A DNA stretch of 64,000 bases. Origin: Solimonas flava DSM 18980. GTDB taxonomy: Bacteria; Pseudomonadota; Gammaproteobacteria; Nevskiales; Nevskiaceae. Every line of letters begins with the position of its first letter. Position 1 is the first letter of the stretch. Under the pieces are notes generated by a model, which was not told the origin of the DNA, searched no databases, and worked only from the letters and a program-made list of their open reading frames with translations. Of the stretch, positions 37,655 to 46,424 are shown piece by piece. Made by a program: the position numbers and the translations under genes. Where the stretch lies: NCBI RefSeq assembly GCF_000426685.1, contig NZ_AUFV01000003.1, forward strand, positions 1 to 64,000, read 5' to 3'.

Positions 37655-37837
37655 CGACTCGCCAACCGGCTTGCGCCGGCCCTCCCTCCCGATCTTTATA
37701 GGAATTACGCCGCGCTAACGTAGGGGCAGCGCCGCGGACGAGCCTCACCCGAAATGACTAGCCGACCCGCCGAGTCTTGGCCCATGATGCAGATACAGGG
37801 CCGCGCAGACGGCCACATGATTCGCGGGGGGAGAACA

Positions 37838-39277
37838 ATGAAATACCTGAGCCCGGTCGATGCCGCGTTCCTGCGCATGGAATCGCCGCGCACGCCGATG
37901 CACGTCGGCGGCCTGATGACCTTCCGCCTGCCGCCGGACGCGCCGCACGATTTCCTGCGCCAGCTGTTCGCCAAGCTGCGCGCTCAAATGCCGAGCACCG
38001 AGCCGTTCAACCTGCGCCTCGCGCGCACGCCGTGGTCGGCGCTGGCGCCGGCCTGGGAGCCGGCCCCGGACATCGATATCGATTACCACGTGCGCCATTC
38101 GGCGCTGCCGTATCCCGGCGGCGAGCGCGAGCTCGGCGTGCTGGTTGCGCGCCTGCACTCGCATCCGCTCGACCTGCGCCGCCCGCCGTGGGAGATCACG
38201 CTGATCGAAGGCCTGGAAAACGACCGCTTCGCGTTCTTCCTCAAGGTCCATCACAGCGCGCTCGACGGCATGGGCGCACTCAAGCTCGTGCGCCGCTGGC
38301 TGAGCGCCGATCCGCTGCAGCGCGACATGCCGGCGCTGTGGGCGTTGCCGGCGCAGCCGCGCGAGCCGCGCGAGGCGCCGCACGGCCACGCCGTCGAGCA
38401 GAGCATCGAGGCCGTGCGCACGCAGCTGCGCGCGAGCGGCGAGCTGGTATCGACGCTGCGCCGCATGGCGCGGCGCCGCGACAACCCGGAAGGCGGCATC
38501 CTCTCGGCCCTGTCGACGCCGCGCACGCTGCTCAACGTGCCGATCACGCCGCAGCGCCGGCTCGCCACGCAGCTGTTCGAACTGTCGCGCATCAAGGCGG
38601 TCAGCGCGGCGACGCAGAGCACCGTCAACGACGTCGCGCTGGCGCTGATCGCCGGCGCCGTGCGCCGCTACCTGCTCGAACTCGACGCGCTGCCGCACGA
38701 GCCGCTGGTCGCCTCGGTGCCGGTCGGGCTGCCACGCGCCGACGGCAAGCCCGGCAACGCCGTCGCCGGCTTCGTCGTGCCGCTCGAAACGCAGGCCGAC
38801 GATCCGCTCGACTGCCTGCGCGTGATCCGCGCCGTCACGCAGCGCACCAAGGATCAGCTGCGCGGCATGTCGGCAGAAGCGCTCGCGCAGTTCACGATGC
38901 TCGGCCTCTCGCCGCTGCTCCTCGGCCAGATGGCGCGCGTGCTTTCGCATCTGCCGCCGATCTTCAACTTCGTCGTCTCCAACGTGGTCGCCTCCAGGGA
39001 ACTGCTCTATCTCGAAGGCGCGGAGCTGGAAGCGATGTATCCGATCTCGGTGCTGTTCGACGGCTACGCGCTCAACGTCACCCTGGTCGGCTACCACGAT
39101 CGCCTGTCGCTCGGCTTCACCGGCTGCCGCGACGCGCTGCCGTCGCTGCAGCGGCTGGCCGGCTACAGCGCCGAGGCGCTCGAAGAGCTGGAGCGGGCCG
39201 CCGGCCTCGTGCCGCACGCCGCCGGCACCGCGGAACATGCCCCGGCGCGCCGCACGCGCCGCCGCAGCGCGCGCTGA
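37838..39277 (+). CDS. Wax ester synthase/diacylglycerol acyltransferase (WS/DGAT)
   Basis: A 479-residue acyltransferase. The catalytic motif HHSALDG has H138-H139 and D143-G144, matching HHxxxDG. The N-terminal LSPVDAAFLRMES and the C-terminal NVTLVGYHDRLSLGF are family signatures. It joins acyl-CoA to a fatty alcohol (wax ester) or diacylglycerol (triacylglycerol) for carbon storage. GGGGGAG precedes the ATG at 37838, which is preferred over two earlier in-frame ATGs. The C-terminus ends in an Arg-rich stretch. Confidence 0.93.
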   Translation: MKYLSPVDAAFLRMESPRTPMHVGGLMTFRLPPDAPHDFLRQLFAKLRAQMPSTEPFNLRLARTPWSALAPAWEPAPDIDIDYHVRHSALPYPGGERELGVLVARLHSHPLDLRRPPWEITLIEGLENDRFAFFLKVHHSALDGMGALKLVRRWLSADPLQRDMPALWALPAQPREPREAPHGHAVEQSIEAVRTQLRASGELVSTLRRMARRRDNPEGGILSALSTPRTLLNVPITPQRRLATQLFELSRIKAVSAATQSTVNDVALALIAGAVRRYLLELDALPHEPLVASVPVGLPRADGKPGNAVAGFVVPLETQADDPLDCLRVIRAVTQRTKDQLRGMSAEALAQFTMLGLSPLLLGQMARVLSHLPPIFNFVVSNVVASRELLYLEGAELEAMYPISVLFDGYALNVTLVGYHDRLSLGFTGCRDALPSLQRLAGYSAEALEELERAAGLVPHAAGTAEHAPARRTRRRSAR

Positions 39278-39364
39278 GCGTCGCGCCATCATCCGCGCCG
39301 ACGTCAAGCAAATGGCCAGCGCTGCGATGCGCGGCACGCCACCATCCGCGCCGACGCCATCGTC

Positions 39365-39757
39365 ATGGCCCGCAAGACCTTCGAGACGGCGTGCGACTTT
39401 CCCGAATGGCCGTACGAGGGCCGGACCGTCGTGGTCCTGAGCGAACGCGAACTGGCACTGCCGCCGCGGCTGTCCGGCAAGGTCGTGGCCAATGGCGGCG
39501 CGCCGGCCGCGATCGTGGCCCGGCTCGCCGCCGACGGCCATCGGCATCTCTATATCGACGGCGGCCTGACGATCCGGCGCTTTCTCGCCGCCGGCCTGAT
39601 CACCGAGCTGACCCTCACCCGCGTGCCGGTGCTGCTCGGCGACGGCCTCCCGCTGTTCGCCGCCGACGGCGCCGGCGGCCAGCTCGAACATCTGCAGACC
39701 TCGGCGGCCGCCAACGGCCTTGTGCAGAGCCGTTACCGCGTCCTGCCGCCCGGCTGA
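39365..39757 (+). pseudogene. RibD C-terminal/DHFR-like reductase, N-terminally truncated
   Basis: A 130-residue frame matching the C-terminal two thirds of bacterial RibD_C-type dihydrofolate-reductase-like proteins. It has ADAIVMARKTFE (in frame from 39350), then HLYIDGGLTIRRFLAAGLI and TLTRVPVLLGDGLPLF. The first ~50 residues (beta-strand with DGYIA-type motif that binds NADPH) are missing. The DNA upstream holds a 19/20 direct repeat (39284-39303 and 39337-39356), suggesting a rearrangement removed the 5' end. It is probably non-functional, unless a shortened protein is made. Confidence 0.65.
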
Positions 39758-39820
39758 GCCAATGCCGACCGCGCGGCGCCCGTACTTGTCCGCCGTCTGC
39801 ACGCGCTCGACAATGCGCCG

Positions 39821-40213
39821 ATGCCGTCCGCCCATGCCAGCGCCGAATCCGTGGTCCGCACCTTCTGGCGCCTGATGGCGTCGAATGACTTCGCCTCGGT
39901 CGCGGCCGTGCTCGACGAGCGCTTCGTCCTCGAATGGCCGCAGTCCGGCGAGCGCATCCGCGGCGCCGCGAACTTCGCGCGCATGAATCGCGAATATCCG
40001 GCGCACGGGCCGTGGCGCTTCGAGCTCCATCGCCTCGTCGCCGCGACGGACGAGGTCGTCACCGACGTATCGGTGACCGACGGCACGCAGCAGGCGCGCG
40101 CGCTGTCGTTCTTCACGGTCGAGCGGGGCCGGATCGTGCGCCTCATCGAATTCTGGCCGGAGCCTTACCCGGCGCCGGCGCATCGCGCGCATCTGGTCGA
40201 GCCGCTGCCCTGA
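39821..40213 (+). CDS. SnoaL-like (NTF2-fold) protein
   Basis: A 130-residue small alpha+beta protein. VVRTFWRLMASNDFASVAAVLDERFVLEWPQSGERIRG is the conserved opening of SnoaL/NTF2-like proteins, and VERGRIVRLIEFWPEPYPAP closes the fold. Members range from ketosteroid isomerases to binding proteins; no Asp/Tyr catalytic set can be assigned with confidence. It is likely cytoplasmic. It stands between small enzyme genes and its role is unknown. Confidence 0.75.
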   Translation: MPSAHASAESVVRTFWRLMASNDFASVAAVLDERFVLEWPQSGERIRGAANFARMNREYPAHGPWRFELHRLVAATDEVVTDVSVTDGTQQARALSFFTVERGRIVRLIEFWPEPYPAPAHRAHLVEPLP

Positions 40214-40254
40214 GGGCGCCGTCGACCGCGATCGCGACGCAACGGAGACCCGGC

Positions 40255-40674
40255 ATGGCTGACAGCAGTATCCACGGCGGCTGCCTGTGCGGCGCGGTGC
40301 GCTTCGCGATCGACCCGCCGTTCCAGAAGATGATCCACTGCCACTGCTCGCGCTGCCGCAAGGGCAGCGGCACCGGGCATGCGACCAATCTGACCGCCGA
40401 CGCCGCGCAGCTGCGCTGGCTGGCCGGCGAGGACGCGATCAGCCGCTACGAGCTGCCGAGCGCGAAAGCCTTCGGCAAATGGTTCTGCCGGCACTGCGGC
40501 GCGCCGCTGCCGCGCTTGCGGCGCAACAGCACGCTGGTCGTGATCCCGGCCGGCTCGCTCGACACGCCGCCGCCGCTGACGCCGACCGATCACATCTTCT
40601 GGGCCTCGCGCGCGCCATGGGCCTGCGGCAGCGGCGGCCTGCCGACGCACGACGAATATCCGGCGTCGTGGTGA
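40255..40674 (+). CDS. GFA/CENP-V family zinc protein
   Basis: A 139-residue protein with the cysteine set of the GFA family: C10-x-C12 (GGCLCGAVRF), C29-x-C31-x2-C34 (CHCSRC) and C78-x2-C81 (CRHCG). The fold binds zinc. Family members are called glutathione-dependent formaldehyde-activating enzymes, but most, like this one, have no proven reaction. GGAG lies 8 bases before the ATG. It starts 41 bases after the SnoaL-like gene. Confidence 0.88.
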   Translation: MADSSIHGGCLCGAVRFAIDPPFQKMIHCHCSRCRKGSGTGHATNLTADAAQLRWLAGEDAISRYELPSAKAFGKWFCRHCGAPLPRLRRNSTLVVIPAGSLDTPPPLTPTDHIFWASRAPWACGSGGLPTHDEYPASW

Positions 40675-40725
40675 GCCGGCGCCGGCGCGCCTAGAATCGT
40701 CCGTCCCCGCTTCGGAGCCACGATC

Positions 40726-41139
40726 ATGAAAGCCCTGAACTTCGTCCTCGCCGCGCTCGCGCTCGCCGGCAGCGCCGCCGCGACGGCCGAGGTCGGTGTG
40801 TCGGTGACGGTCGGCGAGCCCGGCTTCTACGGCCGCATCGACCTCGGCGACATGCCGCAGCCGCGGCTGATCTACCCGCAACCGGTCATCGTGCGCGGCG
40901 CGCCGAGCGGCGCGCCGGTCTACCTGCACGTGCCGCCCGGCCACGCCAAGCACTGGAGCCAGCACTGCGCCGAGTACGGCGCCTGCGGCCAGCACGTCTA
41001 CTTCGTCGACGACGACTGGTACGAAAAGGTCTACGTGCCGTCCTACCAGAAACAGCACGGCCACGGTGCCGACCACGGCAACGGGCACGGCCCCGAGCAC
41101 AAGCCCGACCGCGGACACGGCAACGGCCCCAGGCACTGA
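40726..41139 (+). CDS. Small exported protein with His/Gly-rich tail
   Basis: A 137-residue protein. The signal peptide ends near AAATA|EVG. The middle holds HAKHWSQHCAEYGACGQHVYFV with two cysteines, and the last ~25 residues are nearly all His, Gly, Asp, Asn and Lys (HGHGADHGNGHGPEH). I recognise no named family. The tail could bind metal ions (Ni, Zn, Cu) in the periplasm, but this is inference. GGAG precedes the ATG. Confidence 0.7.
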   Translation: MKALNFVLAALALAGSAAATAEVGVSVTVGEPGFYGRIDLGDMPQPRLIYPQPVIVRGAPSGAPVYLHVPPGHAKHWSQHCAEYGACGQHVYFVDDDWYEKVYVPSYQKQHGHGADHGNGHGPEHKPDRGHGNGPRH

Positions 41140-41312
41140 AGCTTCGCGCGCGGCCCGTCGTCGCCGCGCGCGCACTGCGGCACAGCGCACAAGCGCGACT
41201 TTCAGCCGCGCGCTAGGATCACTTCGTCACGGCGCGGTGAGGCGGACATGGACGACCGGACTCTGACGGACAGACGGCCGCGGCCGGTACATGCCGCGGC
41301 GGAGCCGGCCGC

Positions 41313-42095
41313 GTGAGCGCGGCGCGCATGCCGGCACTGTTCATCGGCCACGGCTCGCCGATGAACGCGATCGAGGACAACGCCTTCCGCCGCCGCTGGC
41401 AGGCGCTCGGCCGCGAGCTGCCGAAGCCGCGCGCGATTCTCTGCATCTCGGCGCACTGGGAAACGCGCGGCATCTATCTCGGCGCCACCGCGATGCCGGA
41501 GACGATCCACGATTTCTACGGCTTTCCCAAAGCGCTGTTCGACGTGCGCTATCCGGCGCCCGGCAGCCCCTCGCTCGCACAGCGCGTCGCCGATCTGCTG
41601 CAGGCGCAGCACACCGTGCATCTCGACCCCGGCCGCGGCCTCGATCACGGCGCCTGGAGCGTGCTGCTCGCACTCTGTCCGCGCGCCGACGTGCCGGTCG
41701 TGCAACTGAGCCTCGACATGCGTCAGCCGGCCGCCTTCCACTACGGGCTCGGCCGCGCGCTGGCGCCGCTGCGCGACGAGGGCGTGCTGGTGCTCGGCAG
41801 CGGCAATGCCGTGCACAACCTTTACGTCTTCGATTTCCATCAGCCGCAGCCGTACGGCTGGGCGCTGGAATGCGACGCGCGCTGGCGCCGCAGCCTCGAG
41901 GCCGGCGACCATGCGGCGCTGATCGACTACGCGCTGAACTTCGGCGACAACGCCCGCCTCGCGGTGCCGACCGCCGAGCATTACTTCCCGCTGCTGTATC
42001 CGCTGGCGCTGCAGCAGCCCGGCGAAGCGCTGCGCCTGTTCAACACGGCGGTGCTGAGCTCGCTGAGCATGAGCTCGTTCGTGATCGGCGCCTGA
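41313..42095 (+). CDS. DODA-type extradiol dioxygenase (YgiD-like)
   Basis: A 260-residue class III ring-opening dioxygenase family protein. Metal-site His candidates are H13 (IGHGSP), H48 (ISAHWET), the His in GLDHGAWS, and the His of GNAVHNLY. The length is that of the E. coli YgiD (4,5-DOPA-extradiol-dioxygenase) group. It may open a catechol-type ring. A GTG start at 41313 with GGAG 8 bases before it is preferred; an ATG at 41328 is the alternative. Confidence 0.87.
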   Translation: MSAARMPALFIGHGSPMNAIEDNAFRRRWQALGRELPKPRAILCISAHWETRGIYLGATAMPETIHDFYGFPKALFDVRYPAPGSPSLAQRVADLLQAQHTVHLDPGRGLDHGAWSVLLALCPRADVPVVQLSLDMRQPAAFHYGLGRALAPLRDEGVLVLGSGNAVHNLYVFDFHQPQPYGWALECDARWRRSLEAGDHAALIDYALNFGDNARLAVPTAEHYFPLLYPLALQQPGEALRLFNTAVLSSLSMSSFVIGA

Positions 42096-42111
42096 GCGCG
42101 CGGCGGCGGCG

Positions 42112-43431
42112 CTATCGCCCGCCGCGCACGATCGCGTCGCGCGGGCACTCGTCGGCGATCGCGCGCAGCACGCCGATCATGCGCGTGACGATCGCCGGCG
42201 CCATCGCCTTGCCGGTGTTGAGGATGGCGACCGAGATGTCGCGTTCCGGATCGGCCCAGCACAGCACGCTGATGAAGCCGAGATGGCCGAAGGCCATGCC
42301 GCTGCGCGGGCCGAACAGGCCGATCGGGTTCTGGCCGAGCATGAAGCCGGCCGAGAAGCGCAGCGGGAACATCAGCGTGCGGTCGACCTGCAGCGGCCCG
42401 ACCGGGCGCAGCGCATCGGCGACGGTCTCCGGCCGGAGCACGCGCACGCCGTCGAGCTCGCCGCCGTTGAGCAGCATCTGCAGCACGCGCGAGACGTCGT
42501 CGGCGTTGGCGTAGATGTTGCCGGCCGGCACCACCGCCGACAGGAACGCCTCGTGGTTCGACGCCGCGACCGCGGCCGAGAACGGCACGCCGACCGCGCG
42601 CCGGATGTACGCGGTCGCCGGCCAGAACGGCAGCGGCCCGGTGCGAGCGTTGACCGGCGCCAGATGGCGCAGCTCCGGCGCCAGACCGAAGCTCAGGTAC
42701 TGCAGTCCCAGCGGCTCGGCGAGCCATTCGCGCAGCAGTTCCGGCAGCTCGCGGCCGCTCGCGCGGCGCACGACTTCGCCGACGATGAAGCCGGCGCTGA
42801 GGGCGTGATAGGCCTGCTTGCCGAAATCCGGATCGAAGGGCCTCGCCCGGCACAGCAGGTCGATGATCTCGTCCCAGCGATGCAGCAGTTCCGGCGTCGG
42901 CTCGACATGCGGCACCGCCGGAATGCCGGCGCGATGCGCGAGCAGGCCGCGGATCGTGACGCGATGCTTGCCGTGCGGCGCGAACTCGGGAATGAAGTCG
43001 ACGACGCGGTCGTCGAGCGACAGGCGGCCGTCGTCGACCAGCTTGTGCACGAGCAGCGCCGAGATCGCCTTCGACGCCGAAAACAGGCTGACCGGCGAGT
43101 CCGGCCGGATCACGACCGGCGCGCCCTCGTCGCCCGGCAGATTGCCGTGCACGCAGCCGATCGAGCGCTTGAGCACGATGCGGCCGCGCCGGCGCAGCAC
43201 CATCGTGATCGCGGGATGCACGCCGCCGCGGAACAGATGCTCGACGGCCGCCCAGATGCGCTCGGGCGCGGCGGCGCGCATGCCGACCTCGCGCGCATCG
43301 ACCTCGGCCTCGCGGTCGACGCGCGACACCGCGGTGAGATCGTCCGGCACGTGCACGCGCGTCCACACGCGGCGCCCGAGCGCGGTGGCCGTCTGCGCCA
43401 GCAGCGGCACGCAGGACAGGACGGGGCTCAA
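42112..43431 (-). CDS. Serine hydrolase of the beta-lactamase/esterase fold
   Basis: A 439-residue protein. The nucleophile motif S-x-x-K is in LFSASKAIS, a Tyr-based second motif is in KQAYHALSAGF, and HLGFIS serves as the third. LLAHRAGIP is the usual family segment. Such proteins are often esterases rather than beta-lactamases. No signal peptide is evident, so it is probably cytoplasmic. The start is uncertain: TTG at 43431 keeps a conserved-looking N-terminus, while ATG at 43281 has a better ribosome-binding site. It follows the ferredoxin by 24 bases on the same strand. Confidence 0.85.
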   Translation of the reverse strand: MSPVLSCVPLLAQTATALGRRVWTRVHVPDDLTAVSRVDREAEVDAREVGMRAAAPERIWAAVEHLFRGGVHPAITMVLRRRGRIVLKRSIGCVHGNLPGDEGAPVVIRPDSPVSLFSASKAISALLVHKLVDDGRLSLDDRVVDFIPEFAPHGKHRVTIRGLLAHRAGIPAVPHVEPTPELLHRWDEIIDLLCRARPFDPDFGKQAYHALSAGFIVGEVVRRASGRELPELLREWLAEPLGLQYLSFGLAPELRHLAPVNARTGPLPFWPATAYIRRAVGVPFSAAVAASNHEAFLSAVVPAGNIYANADDVSRVLQMLLNGGELDGVRVLRPETVADALRPVGPLQVDRTLMFPLRFSAGFMLGQNPIGLFGPRSGMAFGHLGFISVLCWADPERDISVAILNTGKAMAPAIVTRMIGVLRAIADECPRDAIVRGGR

Positions 43432-43455
43432 GCGCGGCGCTTCAGGCAGGCGCCG

Positions 43456-43773
43456 TCATTGGCCGGGCGGCACGTGCGCGACGAGGCCGTCGAGCGCGTC
43501 GGTCACCGGCACCTGGCAGCCGAGCCGGCTGTGCGGCCCCGGCGCCACCGCGCCTTCGAGCATGCCGGCCTCCATCTCGTCGGCCGGCGTGAGCTGCGAA
43601 AACCACGGCTCGTCGATGTAGACGTGGCAGGTCGCGCAGGAGCAGGAGCCGCCGCACTCGCCGACGATGCCGGGCACCAGATTCTGCGTCGCCGCTTCCA
43701 TCAGCGACTGGCCGACCGGCGCGTCGACGATCTGGCGACGGCCGTCGGGCTGCACGAAAACGATCTTGGGCAT
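43456..43773 (-). CDS. Putidaredoxin/adrenodoxin-type 2Fe-2S ferredoxin
   Basis: A 105-residue electron carrier. Ligands are C40, C46, C49 (CGGSCSCATC) and C86 (RLGCQ); C44 is an extra cysteine inside the loop. It lies 13 bases after the ferredoxin reductase gene on the same strand, forming a complete NAD(P)H-to-ferredoxin chain of the type that serves cytochromes P450. No P450 gene lies in the window. Together with the ferredoxin at 4.7 kb it is one of two such proteins here. Confidence 0.93.
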   Translation of the reverse strand: MPKIVFVQPDGRRQIVDAPVGQSLMEAATQNLVPGIVGECGGSCSCATCHVYIDEPWFSQLTPADEMEAGMLEGAVAPGPHSRLGCQVPVTDALDGLVAHVPPGQ

Positions 43774-43786
43774 GCGCGGCAGGGCC

Positions 43787-45016
43787 TCAGGCGGGCACGA
43801 GGTTCTTCAGCGGCACCGACTCGTCGGCGAGCTGCGCCGGATCGACGCTCGCCGCCATCGCCACCAACTTCTTGGCGAACATGAAATCCTGCGGCCGGCT
43901 GACGGCGTCGGCGGCGATCAGCCGGCCGTCCTTCAGGTAGAACGCGGCGAACGCGCGCCCGCCGAGATCGCCGCGCACGACGAAGCGATCGAAGCCGGAC
44001 GACAGGCCGACCATCTGCAGCTTGAGATCGTACTGGTCGGACCAGAACCACGGCACCGCGCGATACGGATCCGGCTTGCCGGCCATCGTGCGCGCGGCGC
44101 TGCGCGCCTGTTCCATCGCGTTCTGCACCGATTCCAGGCGCACGCGGCGGCCGAGGAATTCGCTCGGGTGGTTGGTGCAGTCGCCGGCGGCGACGATGTC
44201 CGGGTCCGAGGTCTGCGCGTGCTCGTCGACGACGATGCCGTTGTCGACGGCGAGGCCGGCGGCCTCGGCGAGTTCGGTGTTCGGCGTCAGGCCGATGCCG
44301 ACCACGACCACGTCGGCGGGAATCTTCTCGCCGCCGGCGAGCACCACCTGCGTCACTTCCGGCTCGCCTTCGAAGCCCTCGATCTGCACGCCGGTGCGCA
44401 GGTCGACGCCGGCCTCGCGGTGCACGCGCTCGAAGAACGCCGAAACCTCCGGCACGGTGACGCGCGCGAGCACGCGCGGCAGGCCTTCGAGCACGGTGAC
44501 CTGCAGGCCGAGCTTGCGGGCGACCGCCGCGGTCTCCAGGCCGATGAAGCCGCCGCCGATGATGACGATGCGCTTGCCCGGCTGGCAGTACGGCTTGAGC
44601 TTCTGCACGTCGGCGATCGTGCGCAGCGCCAGCACGTTCGGGCGCTCGGCGCCGGGCAGCGTCAGCATGCGCGCGCGGCCGCCGGTGGTCAGCGCCAGCT
44701 TGTCGTAGGCGAACGCGCGGCCGTCGGCGAGCCGTACCGTCTTCGCTGCGCGGTCGATGGCGGCGACGCGCGCGTTGCCGACGAACTCGACGCCGATCTT
44801 GGCGAGCTGCGCCTCCTGGATCACGTACAGCCCGGTCTCGGCGATCTCGCCGGCGAGATAGGCCTTGGACAGCGGCGGCCGCCGGTACGGGATATGCGGC
44901 TCCTCGCCGAGCAGCACGATGCGGCCGGCGTAACCGAGCTTGCGCAGCTCGGCGGCGAGTTCGCCGCCGGCCTGGCCGGCACCGACGATGACGTAGGTCG
45001 AAGCAGCGTCGCTCAT
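43787..45016 (-). CDS. FAD-dependent ferredoxin reductase (putidaredoxin reductase type)
   Basis: A 409-residue flavoprotein. The N-terminal FAD site is YVIVGAGQAGGELAAELR, the NAD(P)H site is IVIIGGGFIGLETAAVARKLG, and the second FAD contact is DIVAAGDCTNHPSE. PYRRPPLSKAYL is characteristic of this reductase group. It takes electrons from NADH and passes them to the ferredoxin encoded 13 bases downstream. The ATG at 45016 fits the family N-terminus. Confidence 0.93.
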   Translation of the reverse strand: MSDAASTYVIVGAGQAGGELAAELRKLGYAGRIVLLGEEPHIPYRRPPLSKAYLAGEIAETGLYVIQEAQLAKIGVEFVGNARVAAIDRAAKTVRLADGRAFAYDKLALTTGGRARMLTLPGAERPNVLALRTIADVQKLKPYCQPGKRIVIIGGGFIGLETAAVARKLGLQVTVLEGLPRVLARVTVPEVSAFFERVHREAGVDLRTGVQIEGFEGEPEVTQVVLAGGEKIPADVVVVGIGLTPNTELAEAAGLAVDNGIVVDEHAQTSDPDIVAAGDCTNHPSEFLGRRVRLESVQNAMEQARSAARTMAGKPDPYRAVPWFWSDQYDLKLQMVGLSSGFDRFVVRGDLGGRAFAAFYLKDGRLIAADAVSRPQDFMFAKKLVAMAASVDPAQLADESVPLKNLVPA

Positions 45017-45126
45017 GGATTCAGGACCGTGCCGCCGCGCGGCGCATGAAAGGGTTCGGCGTCCAGTGTCCGGCAAGCGCGCGGCGCCGAGCTTCGACCG
45101 TTTGCAGTAATTCGGCGCCGCGCCGG

Positions 45127-45552
45127 TCACTCGCCGCGGTAGCGCACCCAGTTCTTTTCGGTCTCGTACAGCGTCAGCTCGTACATCAGCTCGCCGAACC
45201 GCGGCTGCAGCGCGTTCCAGAACACCACCGCCAGGTTTTCCGCGGTCGGGTTGATGCCGCGGCATAGCGGCGAGTCGATGTTGAGATTGCGGTGGTCGAC
45301 GTGATCGAGGATGCGTTCCTGGATCGCGTCGCGCATCTCGGTCAGATTGACGACGACGCCGGTCTTCGGGTCGATGCCGCCGCGCAGCGTCAGCTCGATC
45401 ACGTAGTTGTGGCCGTGGCCGTGGTCGCGCGCGCAGGGGCCGAACAGCGCGCGGTTCTCGTCGGCGCTGAGGCCGTCCGACCACAGGCGGTGCGCGGCGG
45501 CGAAGCTCGCGCGCCGCGTCAGATAGACGATGGGGCGCTTCTCAGTCGTCAT
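45127..45552 (-). CDS. 6-pyruvoyltetrahydropterin synthase/QueD family
   Basis: A 141-residue protein. Zinc ligands are H21 (FAAAHR), H46 and H48 (GHGHNY); C40 precedes them (GPCARDHGH) and is the likely catalytic Cys. The Asp-His pair in HVDHRNLN and the Glu in TAENLA fit the active site. It could be QueD (6-carboxytetrahydropterin synthase, queuosine path) or a PTPS for pterin cofactors; sequence alone does not decide. Its start overlaps the end of the SDR gene upstream, which hints at a pterin role (PTPS next to a reductase). Confidence 0.88.
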   Translation of the reverse strand: MTTEKRPIVYLTRRASFAAAHRLWSDGLSADENRALFGPCARDHGHGHNYVIELTLRGGIDPKTGVVVNLTEMRDAIQERILDHVDHRNLNIDSPLCRGINPTAENLAVVFWNALQPRFGELMYELTLYETEKNWVRYRGE

Positions 45553-46246
45553 TGCAATGCACCTCGACGATGGTGCCGCTGATCGGCCCGGACTGCGCGC
45601 GGTCGAGCAGGAAGGTGACGGTCGGAGCGATGTCGTCCGGCTGCGTCGACGCCTGGATGCCGAGCTCGCCGACCATCGCCGTGTCCATCGTGCCCGGCGC
45701 GACGGCGTTGACGCGAATGCCGTAGGGCTTGCCTTCGAGCGCGAGCGCCTCGGTGAGGCCGACGACGGCGTGCTTGGAGGTCGCGTACGCGCCGAAGCCG
45801 GCGAAGCGCTGCATGCCGCGCAGGCCGCCGAGCGAAGAGACGTTGACGATGTCGCCGCCGCTGCCGCGCGCGCGCCACAGGCGCATCGCCGCGCGGCACG
45901 CGTTGAAGGTGCCGCCGACGTTGATCGCCATCACCTCGGCGAAGCGCTGCGGCGTCAGCGCGGTCCAGATGTCGCCGCGGCCGAGGATCGCGGCGCTGCA
46001 GACCAGCGCATCCGGCGCGAAGTCGTCGATCGCGGCTTCGAGCGCGGCGGCGTCGCTGACGTCGAGCGGGTAGGCCTGCGCCACGGCGCCCTGCGCGTGC
46101 AGCTCGGCGGCCAGCGCCGCGAGCGGTTCGGCGCGGCGCCCGGCCAGACCGAAGCGCACGCCGGGCGCCGCCAGGCGGCGCGCGACCGCGGCGCCGAGCC
46201 CGGTGCCGCCGCCGGTGATGAAGATGGATCGTGTCGCGGAAGTCAT
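45542..46246 (-). CDS. Short-chain dehydrogenase/reductase
   Basis: A 234-residue Rossmann protein. The cofactor motif is TGGGTGLG and the active site is S138 (NVSSLGG), Y154 and K158 (AYATSKHA). The start at ATG 46246 is preferred over GTG 46252. Its last codons overlap the start of the PTPS-like gene by 11 bases, so the two are coupled; an association with pterin or folate reduction is possible but unproven. The substrate is otherwise unknown. Confidence 0.87.
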   Translation of the reverse strand: MTSATRSIFITGGGTGLGAAVARRLAAPGVRFGLAGRRAEPLAALAAELHAQGAVAQAYPLDVSDAAALEAAIDDFAPDALVCSAAILGRGDIWTALTPQRFAEVMAINVGGTFNACRAAMRLWRARGSGGDIVNVSSLGGLRGMQRFAGFGAYATSKHAVVGLTEALALEGKPYGIRVNAVAPGTMDTAMVGELGIQASTQPDDIAPTVTFLLDRAQSGPISGTIVEVHCNDD

Positions 46247-46424
46247 CGCCACACTTTAACCCGGCGCGCCGCGCGCCCGCTTACGCCGAGCTCATGAGAA
46301 ACGCGCACGGCGCGAAAATGCGCGGCGCCTTGCGGCGATCGCGCACGCCGGTGCTCGAAACGCCGGGCGGCGACGTTCAAGCTGGCCGCTCCTTCACCTT
46401 CGCCGCTGTCGCCGGAGTCCTGCC

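Noticed and set aside
34832-37723. 963-residue open frame on the plus strand
   Set aside because: It is antisense to the flavin reductase and DUF1302 genes and shows only biased Arg/Val/Ala/Asp composition.
42112-43431. True beta-lactamase (antibiotic resistance)
   Set aside because: It has no signal peptide, and the fold is shared with many esterases; the sequence gives no support for resistance.
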